Below, in pieces: positions 12,966 to 23,639 of a DNA stretch of 64,000 bases. The first letter of the stretch is position 1. Every line of letters begins with the position of its first letter. Location of the stretch: the NCBI GenBank assembly GCA_009733575.1, contig ML769404.1, positions 62,001-126,000 on the forward strand. The letters run 5' to 3'. This DNA comes from Gymnopus androsaceus JB14. Taxonomy: Eukaryota; Basidiomycota; Agaricomycetes; Agaricales; Omphalotaceae. The position numbers and the translations under genes were made by a program. The notes under the pieces are model-generated. The model saw only the letters and a program-made list of their open reading frames with translations. It made no database searches and had not been told where the DNA came from.

Positions 12966-13691
12966 GGATCCGGAGTAAGGACTGTCCAACGAGAGGTTAT
13001 GGAGGTCGGTTAAAATTGTCGAAAAAGTGAGAAGTTGGGCCCGGGGCACGTCCGTCGTCACTTTGAGTGCTATATGAGCAAGTCCCAGGAGGAAACAGAC
13101 AATGTCTGTGCTCAGGTTAAAGAATTCCTCACGTCGGGATTTCCGGGAGTGTGAGCGGAATCACCAATGGCAATTGGGATGGTTGAATAGAAAGGATGTG
13201 GATCGGGATTCGGGAGGAGTTATTTTGAGCACTCCTGCATGATTGTGAGAGTGGATAGGATTTCACGCGAAGGGATGGTTTACTTGAGGGTGCGTCGTCC
13301 GGAGCTAGCATTGCCTGAGTTGAAGGCAATAAGAATCAAGCTAGTCAAGATTATTCCCTGAGAGAATACAAGATGCGTCTGATATATTTCGCCTTTGCCG
13401 TGCTTGAGTTGGTCACACTGCGAAGAGATAGAATAGGCGATGGAATGAAGTCAACCACAGAATAAGCGCCCGGTGGCCACTTTCCAACTTGGAAATCCCA
13501 CCCTTTCAAATTGAAAATACTCGTCTTGAGAGGTTTGTAGTCTTCCGCGCATGGTTTAAATCTTGGCTAATGTATACATAACTAGGCTGAACCTCTATCT
13601 CGATACTATAGCCTTCGAGTTATTCATGGTACGAATTGTTTGCTCATATCTACAACGTTCTACTAACGACTTCACTTCATCCCTGCAGAAT
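12966..13691. other. Intergenic, no gene seen
   Basis: Contains short open frames without recognisable features. It lies between the HMG remnant and the broken F-box gene. Confidence 0.4.
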
Positions 13692-14287
13692 ATGTCTGAC
13701 TCCAAAGTTTCCAAAACATCAAAGGGTAAAGCTTGCCGAGCTGTGGAGTGAATCTCAAGGGATTCGTGAAGCAGATCTCTGGTCCTGAGCTTGCTTCAAT
13801 TCCCGCAATCCAAAAACTCCTCATGTCCAATGAGGAACCTCATCACTCGATCAGAACTGAGCTATCAGCGTGACAGTCAGATGAAGCATTGCGCATCGCT
13901 GAGATTGATAAGAGTGTTAAAGCTCTTGAATCTGTCCTTGTGCGGCTGAAGAAGGAGCGGAGGGTGCTTGTGAACTCGAAGTTGGCTTACAAAGCCATTC
14001 TTCATCCTATCCGCAGGGTTCCTGCAGACATTTGGCTTTACATCTTCGAAATAGGGACGATCTCCCAGTTTGATTCTGCAAAAGCCTTCCTGCCTTCTCA
14101 AAACTTGAACCCAAGGCGCACTCTAGCACCATGGACCATAAGCCAAGTGTGTTCCCGCTGGCGCCAGACCGTGCTTGCATCGGCTAGACTTTGGTCGTGT
14201 GTCCCCCTGATGCTGGGAACAAAATCCCATTCAGAAGCAGGGAAAAAGGCCGACAATGTACTCGAATCATCGATATTTTTATGTTAA
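13692..14287 (+). pseudogene. F-box-domain protein, broken and truncated
   Basis: Three adjoining segments give the usual architecture of agaricomycete F-box proteins. A short N terminus starts at the ATG at 13692. The segment GPELASIPAIQKLLMSNEEP HHSIRTELSA follows, then a coiled coil (EIDKSVKALESVLVRLKKER), then the F-box core HPIRRVPADIWLYIFEIG and the post-F-box TISQVCSRWRQTVLASARLW. F-box proteins are substrate adaptors of SCF ubiquitin ligases, with the F-box binding Skp1. The gene is disabled by a frame break near 13745 and by an in-frame TGA at about 13872. The leucine-rich C-terminal half is missing: the frame ends at 14287, just where the right copy of the segmental duplication begins. 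Confidence 0.7.
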
Positions 14288-14299
14288 GATTGTGTCACC

Positions 14300-16970
14300 A
14301 AAGGGTGTCAGACGCGCAGCAGTATGGGCGCTTATGCGTCTTGTCCTCAAACTACATTGAGTGTTAACATGACGAATGCCTCACATTTATCTCAGTTAAA
14401 GAGCTGATATCCGTCTTGCATTGAAACGTGATTGGGCGTACATGTCATAGGGCGAACATTGTTGGTCTCATTCTTCGTCGCTCGAGTAAGCTAACATTCG
14501 GAGTACCCGTTTCTCTAAAACCTCACGAACAAAGGCGGCTTTCTAATATCACATGCAGAAGTTTCGGGATTCGGTGGCTTTCTTCGATTCGATCTCTACA
14601 GGAGAACATGCATGAGGCAGAATTCTGATCATTGCTGTTCATGAACTGGTGCCTGCTGGTCCCCGCCTTTCAATGCATGAGATCTAATCTCCTGAGGATT
14701 GGTGGGTCGAGTGAATGTTCTGTTCTGTTTTTGTATCTCAAAAAACTGTTTCAGGCTTGGAAGGAAGTTACTTACGTGCATTAGGCGAGAATGGCTTAGA
14801 ATTCTGATCATTGCTGGTTGGCTGCTCAGTGCTCACGACTTAGTGCCTGCTGGTCACCATCCTTTAATGCATGAGATCTAATCTACTGAAGATTGGTGGG
14901 TCGAGTGGATGTTCTTTTTTGTTTTTGTATCTCGAAAAACTGTTGGCAGGCAGCTAGAAGTGAGCCGGGTTCACTTCAGTTCACAAAGGCTTCAAATTGA
15001 AATTTCGGTCCATGCTGAATATTCATTCCATCATTGGCGGCGAACTCCGAATCATAAATTCCACTTTTTTGGGAACCCTTGTTCTCTACTTTTCTTTGAG
15101 TCCGGTTGTTTAGTATTTCTGTTTTCACCATAGGCTCTGACTCACTCTGAATGTTCTGACAAGTGCTTGGTCTCTAACAATGACTTCTTCCAGCTAGGAT
15201 CACAGTTACAGCTTCTGATCTAAGTATGGTTATAGATGCTCATAAACAGCATATCTCGATCTCCTTTCGGCATCCATTCAACTTGGTTCACAGCTATACA
15301 ACCGTAAATCATACCTTATGGTTTTATTTTTATTTTTAACCTTCAACTTCAACTTTCCTTTTTACGACGATGTCGAATGCCGTGCCCGTACCTCAAAATG
15401 TGGTCTTTTCGGTCTTGGACGAGGTAGAAAAAGAATCAGGTCGACGGACATAAGTTCGAGTACCCAGCAGGAGTGGGCTCAAACTTTCGAAAAGTCTATT
15501 ATCTGCCACGAGCGGTTCTGCTGACAATTTTCCTTTATAGTCTTCGTCCCAAGAGCGAGAACCCGTCCACTATCATCGCAATATGCGGCGATAGGTATCT
15601 TTATTTCCCCCAACCTCCTACTAATAACTGACTATAAAATTCAGCCACCAGTTCGGGGAAGTCTTCACTCATAAACACCCTTCTGGATGGTTAGTAGGCA
15701 ATATTGTCGTCTGGTCAGCCGTACTCAACATTCACTTACAGATCGCATTGTACCCACAAGTGGGTGGCAAGGTAAGTATTAGCCATTCGGTCGAGTATCT
15801 CGTTAACGAATGTCTTCCAGCATGTACCAGTGCCGTAATCGAGATCTCCCACCATGTTCCATGCAAAAATCAAATTTCTCAGTCGTGAGGAATGGGCTCA
15901 AGAACTCGCAACCACCTTTGCTCATATTGAGGACATTGAAGAGCTGTCGACGCTAGAGGAAAGATCTTCTAGGAGCAACGTACGCCATGGAAGAGATATC
16001 TGTTTGTAGACTTGCTTATGTTGGCCTAGTTTCCTTATATACACGCAATATATTCTTTGCTTAGCCGTAGTCAGGTCGGACAAAAAACTGCTGAAGACAT
16101 CTTTTCCCCATACCCAGGTGCTCTTCAGTTCAAAGGCGCTTTTTTTCAAGTGTATGGCTTATATTCTTGTGTAGAAATAACGAACATTCTCGGGACTACT
16201 AGAATGCTTAACTGTCCAAATTCTGATACTTTCCATCAAGAGTTACTACCTTTCGTCACTGGCGGACAACTGGGAAAGGGCTTCGCATCAAAAGAAGTCA
16301 GTTCTGGCCCTTGTGCGTCGGATATCTTCAATCTTGTAACATTAGTTGTCTCGCCGACAGAGTGGTTCTGATAGATTTACCAGGTGCGTTTTAATCCATT
16401 TGAGAGACGTTATTCTGAGAAGTAGCACAAGGTACCTCCGATGCCAATTCGGCAAGAAATTCTATCACGGAAAAATACATTGAAAAATCCGAGGTAGTTA
16501 AATTTTTGCTCCTATCACACGAGCGGATGACGACAAGGTTGCAAGAGGTAGCTGATTGACATTGTTATATCTGCCGCCAATGTGTTGATTATTGACTGCT
16601 TGACAGACCTCCTCGGTAAGAAATTCAAGGCCCAAATGATGAGTGAGTGCATTTCCATTGAGGAACTTGCTACCTAATGCGCTGATCACTTTGGCTTCGC
16701 ATAGTTGGTGAGTCCTCTCCTTCTGCTCCTTACTATTCATATACATATTGTATGTGGACTATAGGTGGGAGAGTTCGGTGAGTTGCCTCATCGGAATATA
16801 TCCTGTACACTGCTACTTACCGCTATACATTGCATTTTCAGCCCCGATTCAAATGCTATCACCTTCATTGGGAAGTCCTCAACTCCTTTTTAAATATACT
16901 TCAAGCAGCGGCCAGAGCGGTGTATGTCTCCACCATTTGTGTTGTTTGAATCAGTATGCATTGAGTAGAC
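14300..16970. repeat. Segmental duplication, right copy (internally deleted)
   Basis: Matches 4780-7480 and then jumps to sequence matching 10095-10175, so about 2.6 kb present in the left copy is missing. Within it a block of about 180 bp is tandemly repeated: 14617-14755 and 14796-14940 both contain AGAATTCTGATCATTGCTG, GCATGAGATCTAATCT and GATTGGTGGGTCGAGTG. The left copy has only one such block (about 5305-5430). Confidence 0.85.
15370..16967 (+). pseudogene. SLIP-GC-like GTPase, copy B, truncated by internal deletion
   Basis: Starts with the same MSNAVPV N terminus as copy A. It retains the P-loop GATSSGKS, REEWAQEL and a readable AHIEDIEELSTLEERSS stretch that is frameshifted in copy A. 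It then has the LLPFVTGG and post-LVDLPG exons, and DSNAITFI. At about 16900 it jumps directly to the extreme 3' end of the gene (CGGCCAGAGCGG...MSPPFVLFES). The missing part covers the TKxD motif and the whole helical C-terminal region, so no functional GTPase can be made. Several frames are also broken and the ATG corresponding to copy A's second start is ATA. It is a clear pseudogene. Confidence 0.8.
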
Positions 16971-17049
16971 TCATCGACCGCTTCTTGATCTACCACCTTT
17001 CATAGTTCCCACAGTTCAAAGAACTTAAGGAATAAAACGAATACCAAAC

Positions 17050-17200
17050 TCTGCTCAGCAGAAAATGTACTGAAATAGACCAGATTAGCCTAATAAGGCT
17101 AATCAAAGGTTTTCAGTACAGAGTTGGAAGGTCGTGTGATTTCTTTTATGGATTATCAGTACCTGTCAGTCAACTTTTCTTGAACTTTCTGCTGAGCAGA
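17050..17200. mobile_element. Small inverted-repeat element (MITE-like), 151 bp
   Basis: The terminal word TCTGCTCAGCAGAAA (17050-17064) is exactly inverted at 17186-17200 as TTTCTGCTGAGCAGA. Inside, TGTACTGAAA and TTTTCAGTACA form a second inverted pair around the palindrome GATTAGCC..GGCTAATC. No clear target-site duplication is seen. Non-coding. Confidence 0.55.
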
Positions 17201-17307
17201 ATTTTGTCACCTTTTGGGGTATCTTCGGAGGGAAACTGTACTCAGATTATAGTAATTGGAGCCCTGAATAAGAAACTCCACTTATCACATTCTGGAAGAA
17301 TCTACAG

Positions 17308-17396
17308 CAGAGTGTATTAGCAAAATTTGACTCATGAGCTCCAAACCACTTCTCAGCCAATCAGATTGGCAATTCAAATTCTGCTAATACACTCTG
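17308..17396. mobile_element. Inverted-repeat element (MITE-like), 89 bp
   Basis: The ends CAGAGTGTATTAGCA and TGCTAATACACTCTG are perfect inverse complements. With one mismatch the pairing extends to about 23 bp. The short interior has no coding potential. I see no convincing target duplication, so it may be a MITE or a folding relic. Confidence 0.6.
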
Positions 17397-17524
17397 GTGA
17401 ACTGCATTGGAATCGTTAGGTCAGAACTCTAACGACCGTGTTTATTTTTGTTTATCAGATCTAGACCAACCGGCAGCTCAGCCCAATTGAAATTTACAAG
17501 CCGCGCGAATGATCTACAGAATAT

Positions 17525-18074
17525 GTACAGAAGCAAACCCCAAGGCGAAAAATTTTCAAAAGATTAGGCAATAATTTAAGTTGGTGATGGATTTAAGCAA
17601 ATCCTTTTTGGCAGTCAAGTTCATATGCATCACAGCATTATGTCCAAATTTTTTCAGATTTTTCTGAGCATATTTAGTGTCTACATAAATCAATTACTGC
17701 TGTTCATGAAAAAGTGCTGAAAACCCCCAGGCGAAAAATCACATGTGACCATCAAATGGGGCCACAATGTATTGTAAAATTGCTCTTCCAACCTTCTGGG
17801 CATGCTCTAGTATCCTTAAACACTTTGGGTAAGCTCATAGCCCAAATGTGGATGTTGGCCATGCAGTGCAAGGGATCATCCATGTTTTTCCAACTTTTTA
17901 GCAGTGTTTTATTGTTGAATTTTTTTTTCAGTACCTGATGTAGTCTAGGCATATTAATTATGCCATAAACTTAATGTAGATGTGGTCTAGATATTATATT
18001 AAAAAAGTCGAAGCCTAAAACCTACTACAAATCACAGGAAAACCAAAAATTTCGCCTGGGGGTTTGCCTCTGTA
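17525..18074. mobile_element. Non-autonomous Tc1/mariner-like element, about 550 bp
   Basis: The left end TACAGAAGCAAACCCCAAGG (17525) pairs with the right end GGGGGTTTGCCTCTGTA (to 18074). The paired ends continue through the GGCGAAA part, giving roughly 28-bp terminal inverted repeats with few mismatches. Both ends are bounded by TA, as expected for a TA target-site duplication of the Tc1/mariner superfamily. An extra internal copy of the end motif (AACCCCCAGGCGAAAAATC) occurs near 17720. No transposase is encoded; the longest frames are short and unrecognised. Confidence 0.7.
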
Positions 18075-18659
18075 TTGCTAAGCTCCTAATAAACACGCAT
18101 AAAAAAGGTTGTCAGAATCCTGACCTGTTAGAACTCCATTCAACACGAATCCCCGAGTCTGTAGATCTTTCAGATGCATCAAAAATGTACCTGAAGTCCA
18201 AAAGAAGAAAGACGAATACACTTTCCAACTGAACGAATCATTCAGATCAGGAAGGCGGACACCCGTTTCATCTCCAAGTACTCTCCATAGTTTCGGGATT
18301 CATGGTACGCAGAAGAAAACGAGTACATGTAAATATGTTGTTTCAGTCAGTCTCTCTCTCTGAACGAGCACGGCGCACACCGAATCTTAGATCTAGCCAT
18401 ACTGCACTTGGATTTTTTTAGCATGCGTGGTTTACTTTCGCTCAAACTTCCAGGTGGTGCTTGTCCGACCGCTTTACCCAATTGGAGGACCACTTAGCCG
18501 ATCGAATTATGATCCCTGTTCTTGGAAGCATGATGCAGACTACTTATCTAGATCTCCTTGTATGACATTCGTCCAGCTTGGTTCACGACTAAACAACTAC
18601 AAATCTCGACCTTCAAAAAGCGGTTGCGAAATTGGATCCTCTTACCTATTACCTTCACT

Positions 18660-21600
18660 ATGTCGCCAGCCTCGCAAGAAACTATCAAATTACTTTTATA
18701 TTATATTAACAGATTACAAACTGAATACAAGCAGGCCCAGTTGGAGCTGTCCGATGACAGAGCAGAACATTGGGATCGAGAAGTCGAGCGGTGAGTCATG
18801 TTTTTTTCAACTCGTCTGATGCTCTCGCTCAATTTCTTTCAGAATTCGTGAAAGGCAGAATTCACCAACGTTGATTGCGGTGTGTGGCGGTATGGTCATT
18901 TTTACTAAAAAGAGCCTGTCTTTAATCTTCCCCATTCTTTAAGCGATGGGCTCTGGAAAAAGCACGCTTCTCAACGCCATTCTCAAAAGTCAGCAAAACA
19001 AACTGTCAATGGCGTGAACTTGGCTAACACGAGAATCATTGAACAGACATCGTCGTGCCTACTTGCGGGTTGAATGGTCTGTATACTAGCCTCAACTCTC
19101 GTTTCGGCCTCTGGATAATGTTTTTAACGTCATGTAGCCTGCACTTCGGTAGTAACAAAAATCTCGTATCACGAAGAGCCGACTATTATCGGTCAAATTC
19201 AATTCCTTTCTGAAGCCGAATGGGCGGAGGATGTCCAAAAATGTCAAGATGAGCTGAAAGATAACCAGGTTTCTTCTATGGGAGACAGACCCTCCTTGGC
19301 AGCATGGGACAAGGTGTGTAGTGTTGCATTGATCACAAAGCTCAAGCTTATTTTATGTACTCGTAGATTCATGCTGTGTATCCCAATATCTCCCGGAAAG
19401 ACTTTTGCAAGATGACATTGGACAGTCTCCTACGAATTCAATTTCTAAGTGCAGTATTTTCACACTTTGTTCATGGTGATGCGTCTAAGTACTAACTTCA
19501 ATTTTAGGCTGTCTGGGAACCATGCAAACCATCATTTCTACTACCTCTGAAGAATTTTCTACCGCACTGACCCCATACATCGATAATGTGGGCACCGCGA
19601 CCAGCCTAGGTGAAGCTCCGCTAGTGCCGAATTCGGTCGTCTGGCCCTTGGTCCGAGAGGTTCATATATTCTGTAACGCAGAATGTCTAGCCAGCGGCGC
19701 GACTTTGGTAGACCTTCCTGGTTAGCATTTGTAAGACTTTTAGCACTGTAAATGATTCATGGTGCATCCTACAGGTGTTGGCGATGCAAACGCCGCGAGA
19801 AGTGCAGTGGCAAAACGCTACTTGCAAAAATGCGATCGTGTCTGGGTTGTAGCACCAATCATCAGGGCGATTGACGATCAGTCTGCAAAAGGTAAATTTA
19901 CAGCCATTTCTCCGCAAGAACGCTAACAGGGCTTGCATAGATCTCCTTGGGGAAGCATTCAAGTCACAGCTTATCAGTAAGTCCCGGTTATCATTATTTT
20001 GCTCATGCACCATTTTAATACTTCCTCTTTCCAGTGGGTGAGTCATAATCACTGTGGAGTAGAACATCTCATGCTCACAACTGAGCCTACCCATAACAGA
20101 TGGTAAATTGAGGTTTGTCATACTTCATATGCACCTGTTTTACTCCATTTTGATCACGACACCAGCTATCAATCCAACCAACTTATAACTTTCATCGGTT
20201 CGTATTTATGCCCTCAGCCACTATGATTCATTTCGATGATCCTGGACTCACAGCGACCAAAAACGATGAAATCAGCGCCTCTGAAATTATCAAGAAACTC
20301 GGGTTGAAAAATGACCCCGAACTCATAAAGCTCGAAAATGAAATAAAGGAGTTCCAGCGTAAGGAGAAGCTGGAGAATGGAATTATTGCTTGTAAGTGGT
20401 GTGATTTTTACCTTCTCACTGCTGAATCACTCTGCTGTAGCATTGAGGAGATCTTGTTCAGCGAAAGAAAAAGAGCTTGAAGACTTCTCTCTTGCCGCGC
20501 GAAAGAGAAAACAGCTGAATTATAGCGGAAACGAAACTGTATCTGTCAAGAAGGTCAAGTTATCTAACGGTCCTAGCAGACAACACTGCTCCTCCAAGTG
20601 AAATCGCTCAGAATGAAGCATCCGAGTTTGTGGTCGACCTTAAAAATCGTATTGCGGAGACGGAACAGTCCTCGATTGTGCTAAACGCTCGACTGTTGAA
20701 TTTTCAGGGATTCAAAAATGTACTGTGTGCGAAGAAGCGTGCCGAGGTGAGTGCTTATGGTTTCTCTGTGTAACCTATCCAATTCGCTTGGAACAGTATG
20801 CCAAGATGATGATCAAAACAAGCATCCAGGCTGATCTGACAGAAATTGACGGTTAGTTTCTATTTCTTCATGCAGTTGCATTCTTTCCGCTCTCTGGGGT
20901 TTCTCAATGTGTATTTGTAGCGGAGAATGATTCTGCGGACAATATGTGTGGTATGTTTCCATTAACAAGAACGGAGCCATCATCTCATATCCTCCTAGAG
21001 CATGGTGCTATGGATGTTTCAGTGTTTGCGTGCTCTGCTATGGATTACATCCGCATTAACAGTGAGCAGTCTCATTTATAACTCTTTTTGCTTACATTGT
21101 TGTCCTAACATGCATGCAACTCGATATCAGATCTCACCTCCGATGGAGCACCTTTGTGTTTCATGAGCCCCGATGACACTGAGATTCCTCAGCTGCAAGC
21201 ATGGGTCCATACTGTTACTCAAGGCTCACAGAAACGGCAGGTTGAGCTCATGATCACTGAAACCAGGGTTTTTGTTCAAACTGTGAAAGCGTACTGTCGA
21301 GATAGTGTCGGCGGGCTTACACAAGCTCAGAAGGCTGCCCTCAAACAAAGATGGAGTACGGAATTGGGTAAGGATAACATTATGAATTCTGGAGTATAAT
21401 ACTCAGCTAAACTCGTTAAAAACTCTTGATAGGTAACGAAGGCATTCAAAGTCGGTTGTGGGATGTAGGTACCCAATGGCACTCAATCACAAATAACGGC
21501 TGACAGAATTTATCATCAGGCTTTGAATTCTGTCATTCAAGCAAGAATATTCGCATTCAAGGAACTGGCTGAGAGTCAGCTGAACGAGGTGCTCTCATGT

Positions 21601-22618
21601 GCTGCCGAGACGGTGAGCTATGTTATGTGATTGAAGGATTGAAGAGTTAATTACACTGAGTACCTCAAGGCTGCATCGACTGTTTTGGAGGTGTATGAAA
21701 ACGCCATAAGTCGATTACATGGCAACACTTATCGAGCCGGTGAGTTGAGTTGTTCCTCATTTCGAATTCTTCCTTACGCCCACTCATGGTCAATTCTTTT
21801 TCATCAAGTAATTCGACATGACGGTAATTTCAACACGGCTAAGGGAATCGACCTCAACGACGTGCTGTCCTCGAAACTGAAGAAGATAATTGCGCGTCCA
21901 TGGGGTACCTTTTTCCAGAAACAACATTTTATCGGCTCTCTTGAATCGCACGTTGTTGATGCTATCGAGAAAATCGTCTTGACAATATCCGAATCCGAAG
22001 TCACAGCTGCGTCACAGGTCCCTCTCAAAAACCAAGCAAAAGAGGCCATTGAGGAGGCCCGTGTTTCTATCAGACGCACTATTAGCACAGTACACGATAT
22101 TGTACGGAAAAAACAGAGAGATCTCACATGGAGTTTGGCGCCTGAAATCCAGAATATGCTCAAGGAGGTGTACCAGCATGCGTCATTGGTAAAAGGCGAT
22201 GGGTGTACTGCTCGCCAGAAGGTTAGTAGAACCATTCTCCATTTAAGCATTAATAATATCCAGATATTCATATCTCATGTGCATGGCAGACAATCATGCA
22301 TGATTTCATCGATGCGGAAAGAGAGCGTATATTTGCTGCATTGGCTGAACTACTCATAGATGGCATTGCAAACATCGCCACCGCTGTCGATGTTTGCCTG
22401 ACAGATGATTGTTGTAATCTCGCCCGAAAAGTAAGTACGGAGCCTGTAGTCTTGATTTTTCCTATCGTTCATATCTTATTACTACTTAGGTCGAGCTGAA
22501 TCTGGCCGCTCTATGGAAGCCAGATCAGTTCATCCCTGAAAACATACGGAAGGCTCTGACAAATCTAGAAAGAACTGCCATCGAAACCTTGGAAATTATC
22601 AGAGAACTGACCGCCTAA
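18660..22618 (+). CDS. SLIP-GC-like nuclear GTPase (dynamin superfamily), copy C, apparently intact
   Basis: Starts MSPASQETIK at 18660. Early exons are 18660-18790, 18843-18889 and 18944-18988, then many more to the TAA at 22616-22618. Motifs in order: P-loop GAMGSGKSTLLN (about residues 59-70), PTCGLNACTSVVTKIS (switch I region), TLVDLPG (G3), DANAARSAVAKRYLQ, VWVVAPIIRAIDDQ, the G4-like TKNDEIS, DDTEIPQLQAWVHTVTQ, VIRHDGNF and a long helical C-terminal region. A microexon (TGG at 20036-20038) sits before the exon beginning GATGG, and copy A has the same arrangement. One intron (about 20535-20611) must be assumed to keep the frame near VSVKKVKL. SLIP-GC proteins are nuclear GTPases related to dynamins, and fungal roles are unknown. 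Expected length is roughly 900 residues. The family call is strong; exact exon ends in the middle are tentative. Confidence 0.8.
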
Positions 22619-22859
22619 TAACATTTCCACTAGTACTGGTTTATTTTGCTGCCTCGAACATAGAACCATTGTGATATCCATAAGTAAATGAACTTGCAAG
22701 ATTTGGGAATAAACTAGAGTCCTAAGGGGTGAAAGAAAAGCAATGCGTACCCCAGAAAGAATTCATATTGACATATTGACATAAGTATTCCCATACACCG
22801 AGTCCCTTTCTAGGCTTTAAGTTTCCCACCCCCTCCCTCCCCCAAGTTCTGGTCTGCTT

Positions 22860-23560
22860 CTCCTACTTGCAATGCAGCCCATAGCAGCAACTTGAGACCT
22901 CAACTTCAACCTCGACCTCGACCTATCTTTACCTGTCCCTTTCCCCGCAGTCCCAGTCTGAGAAGAAGGTGGATGCGAATACAAATAGCCCCAGCAGCCC
23001 AGCTAGAAACCCAAGGCAGGTACCTCGCCCTCGATAAATGTTGGAGTTAAGATGCTGGGTGTGCTTGTTGATGGGTATGTATGGCCATAGTTTTGGCGAT
23101 GAGAGAGAACGGGGGGTAGGAGGATGAGGATGATGATGGGGAGTAGTATACGGGCGAGGGCGTGACGGGAGCTGGAGGAAAGCGGAGGAAAGCTAGGGAG
23201 AGGAAAAGGACAGGCCGGGAACAGGAGCAACTGGGCAGGATAGCGGTACGACTGAGTCTGGGTCTGGGAGCGGTCCAGATAGTCCTCCTTCCGCTTCCAC
23301 TTGTGATCATAAGAAGAAGGCACAACCTTCCGCGACTGAGCTTTCGTTTTCCTTCCTCTGGAGTTGGTCTTCGTCGTCTTTCGTAAATGCATAGATGTTA
23401 GGGTATGAGGAATCTGAGTTTGGTTTGGTCGGTGACGAATTTCAAGTGGAAAGGTAAAGTGGCGAATCAGGCGTAGATGGGTAGGACTGGGACTGGAACT
23501 GGGACTGGAGGAGGGCAGAGGACTCAGGACTAGAACAATGCGCGAACCAGTAATATATCT
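22860..23560 (-). pseudogene. Decayed copy of the RS-rich gene (C-terminal part)
   Basis: On the minus strand this resembles the 3' half of the gene at 30.1-31.9 kb. Shared pieces include SSYDHKWKRKEDYLDRS (there SRSYDSKRKEDHRDRDRS), SQSYRYP-like QTQSYRYPAQ, and NYGHTYPSTSTPSILT (there HGYTYSSTSTPVISTLPT). The shared DNA word GACCTATCTTTACCTGT supports common origin. The repeats have expanded and shifted frame, and the family's terminal RSPLIMRSKF is absent. A non-functional remnant. Confidence 0.65.
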
Positions 23561-23639
23561 ACATAGAGGAAACTCAGACATACGCGTAACGAGGTGAAAT
23601 TTAAACACATACCTATAGAAGACTCTGCCCGAGAACGTT

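Larger units (their letters stand above)
16968..18659. other. Repeat-rich, gene-free stretch upstream of GTPase copy C
   Basis: Contains three inverted-repeat elements (listed separately) and, at its right end, the promoter and 5' UTR of copy C. The CAGCTTGGTTC..CTAAACAAC motif near 18578 resembles the upstream motif of copy A. Base composition is AT-rich and few CpG are visible between about 17000 and 18070. Confidence 0.7.
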
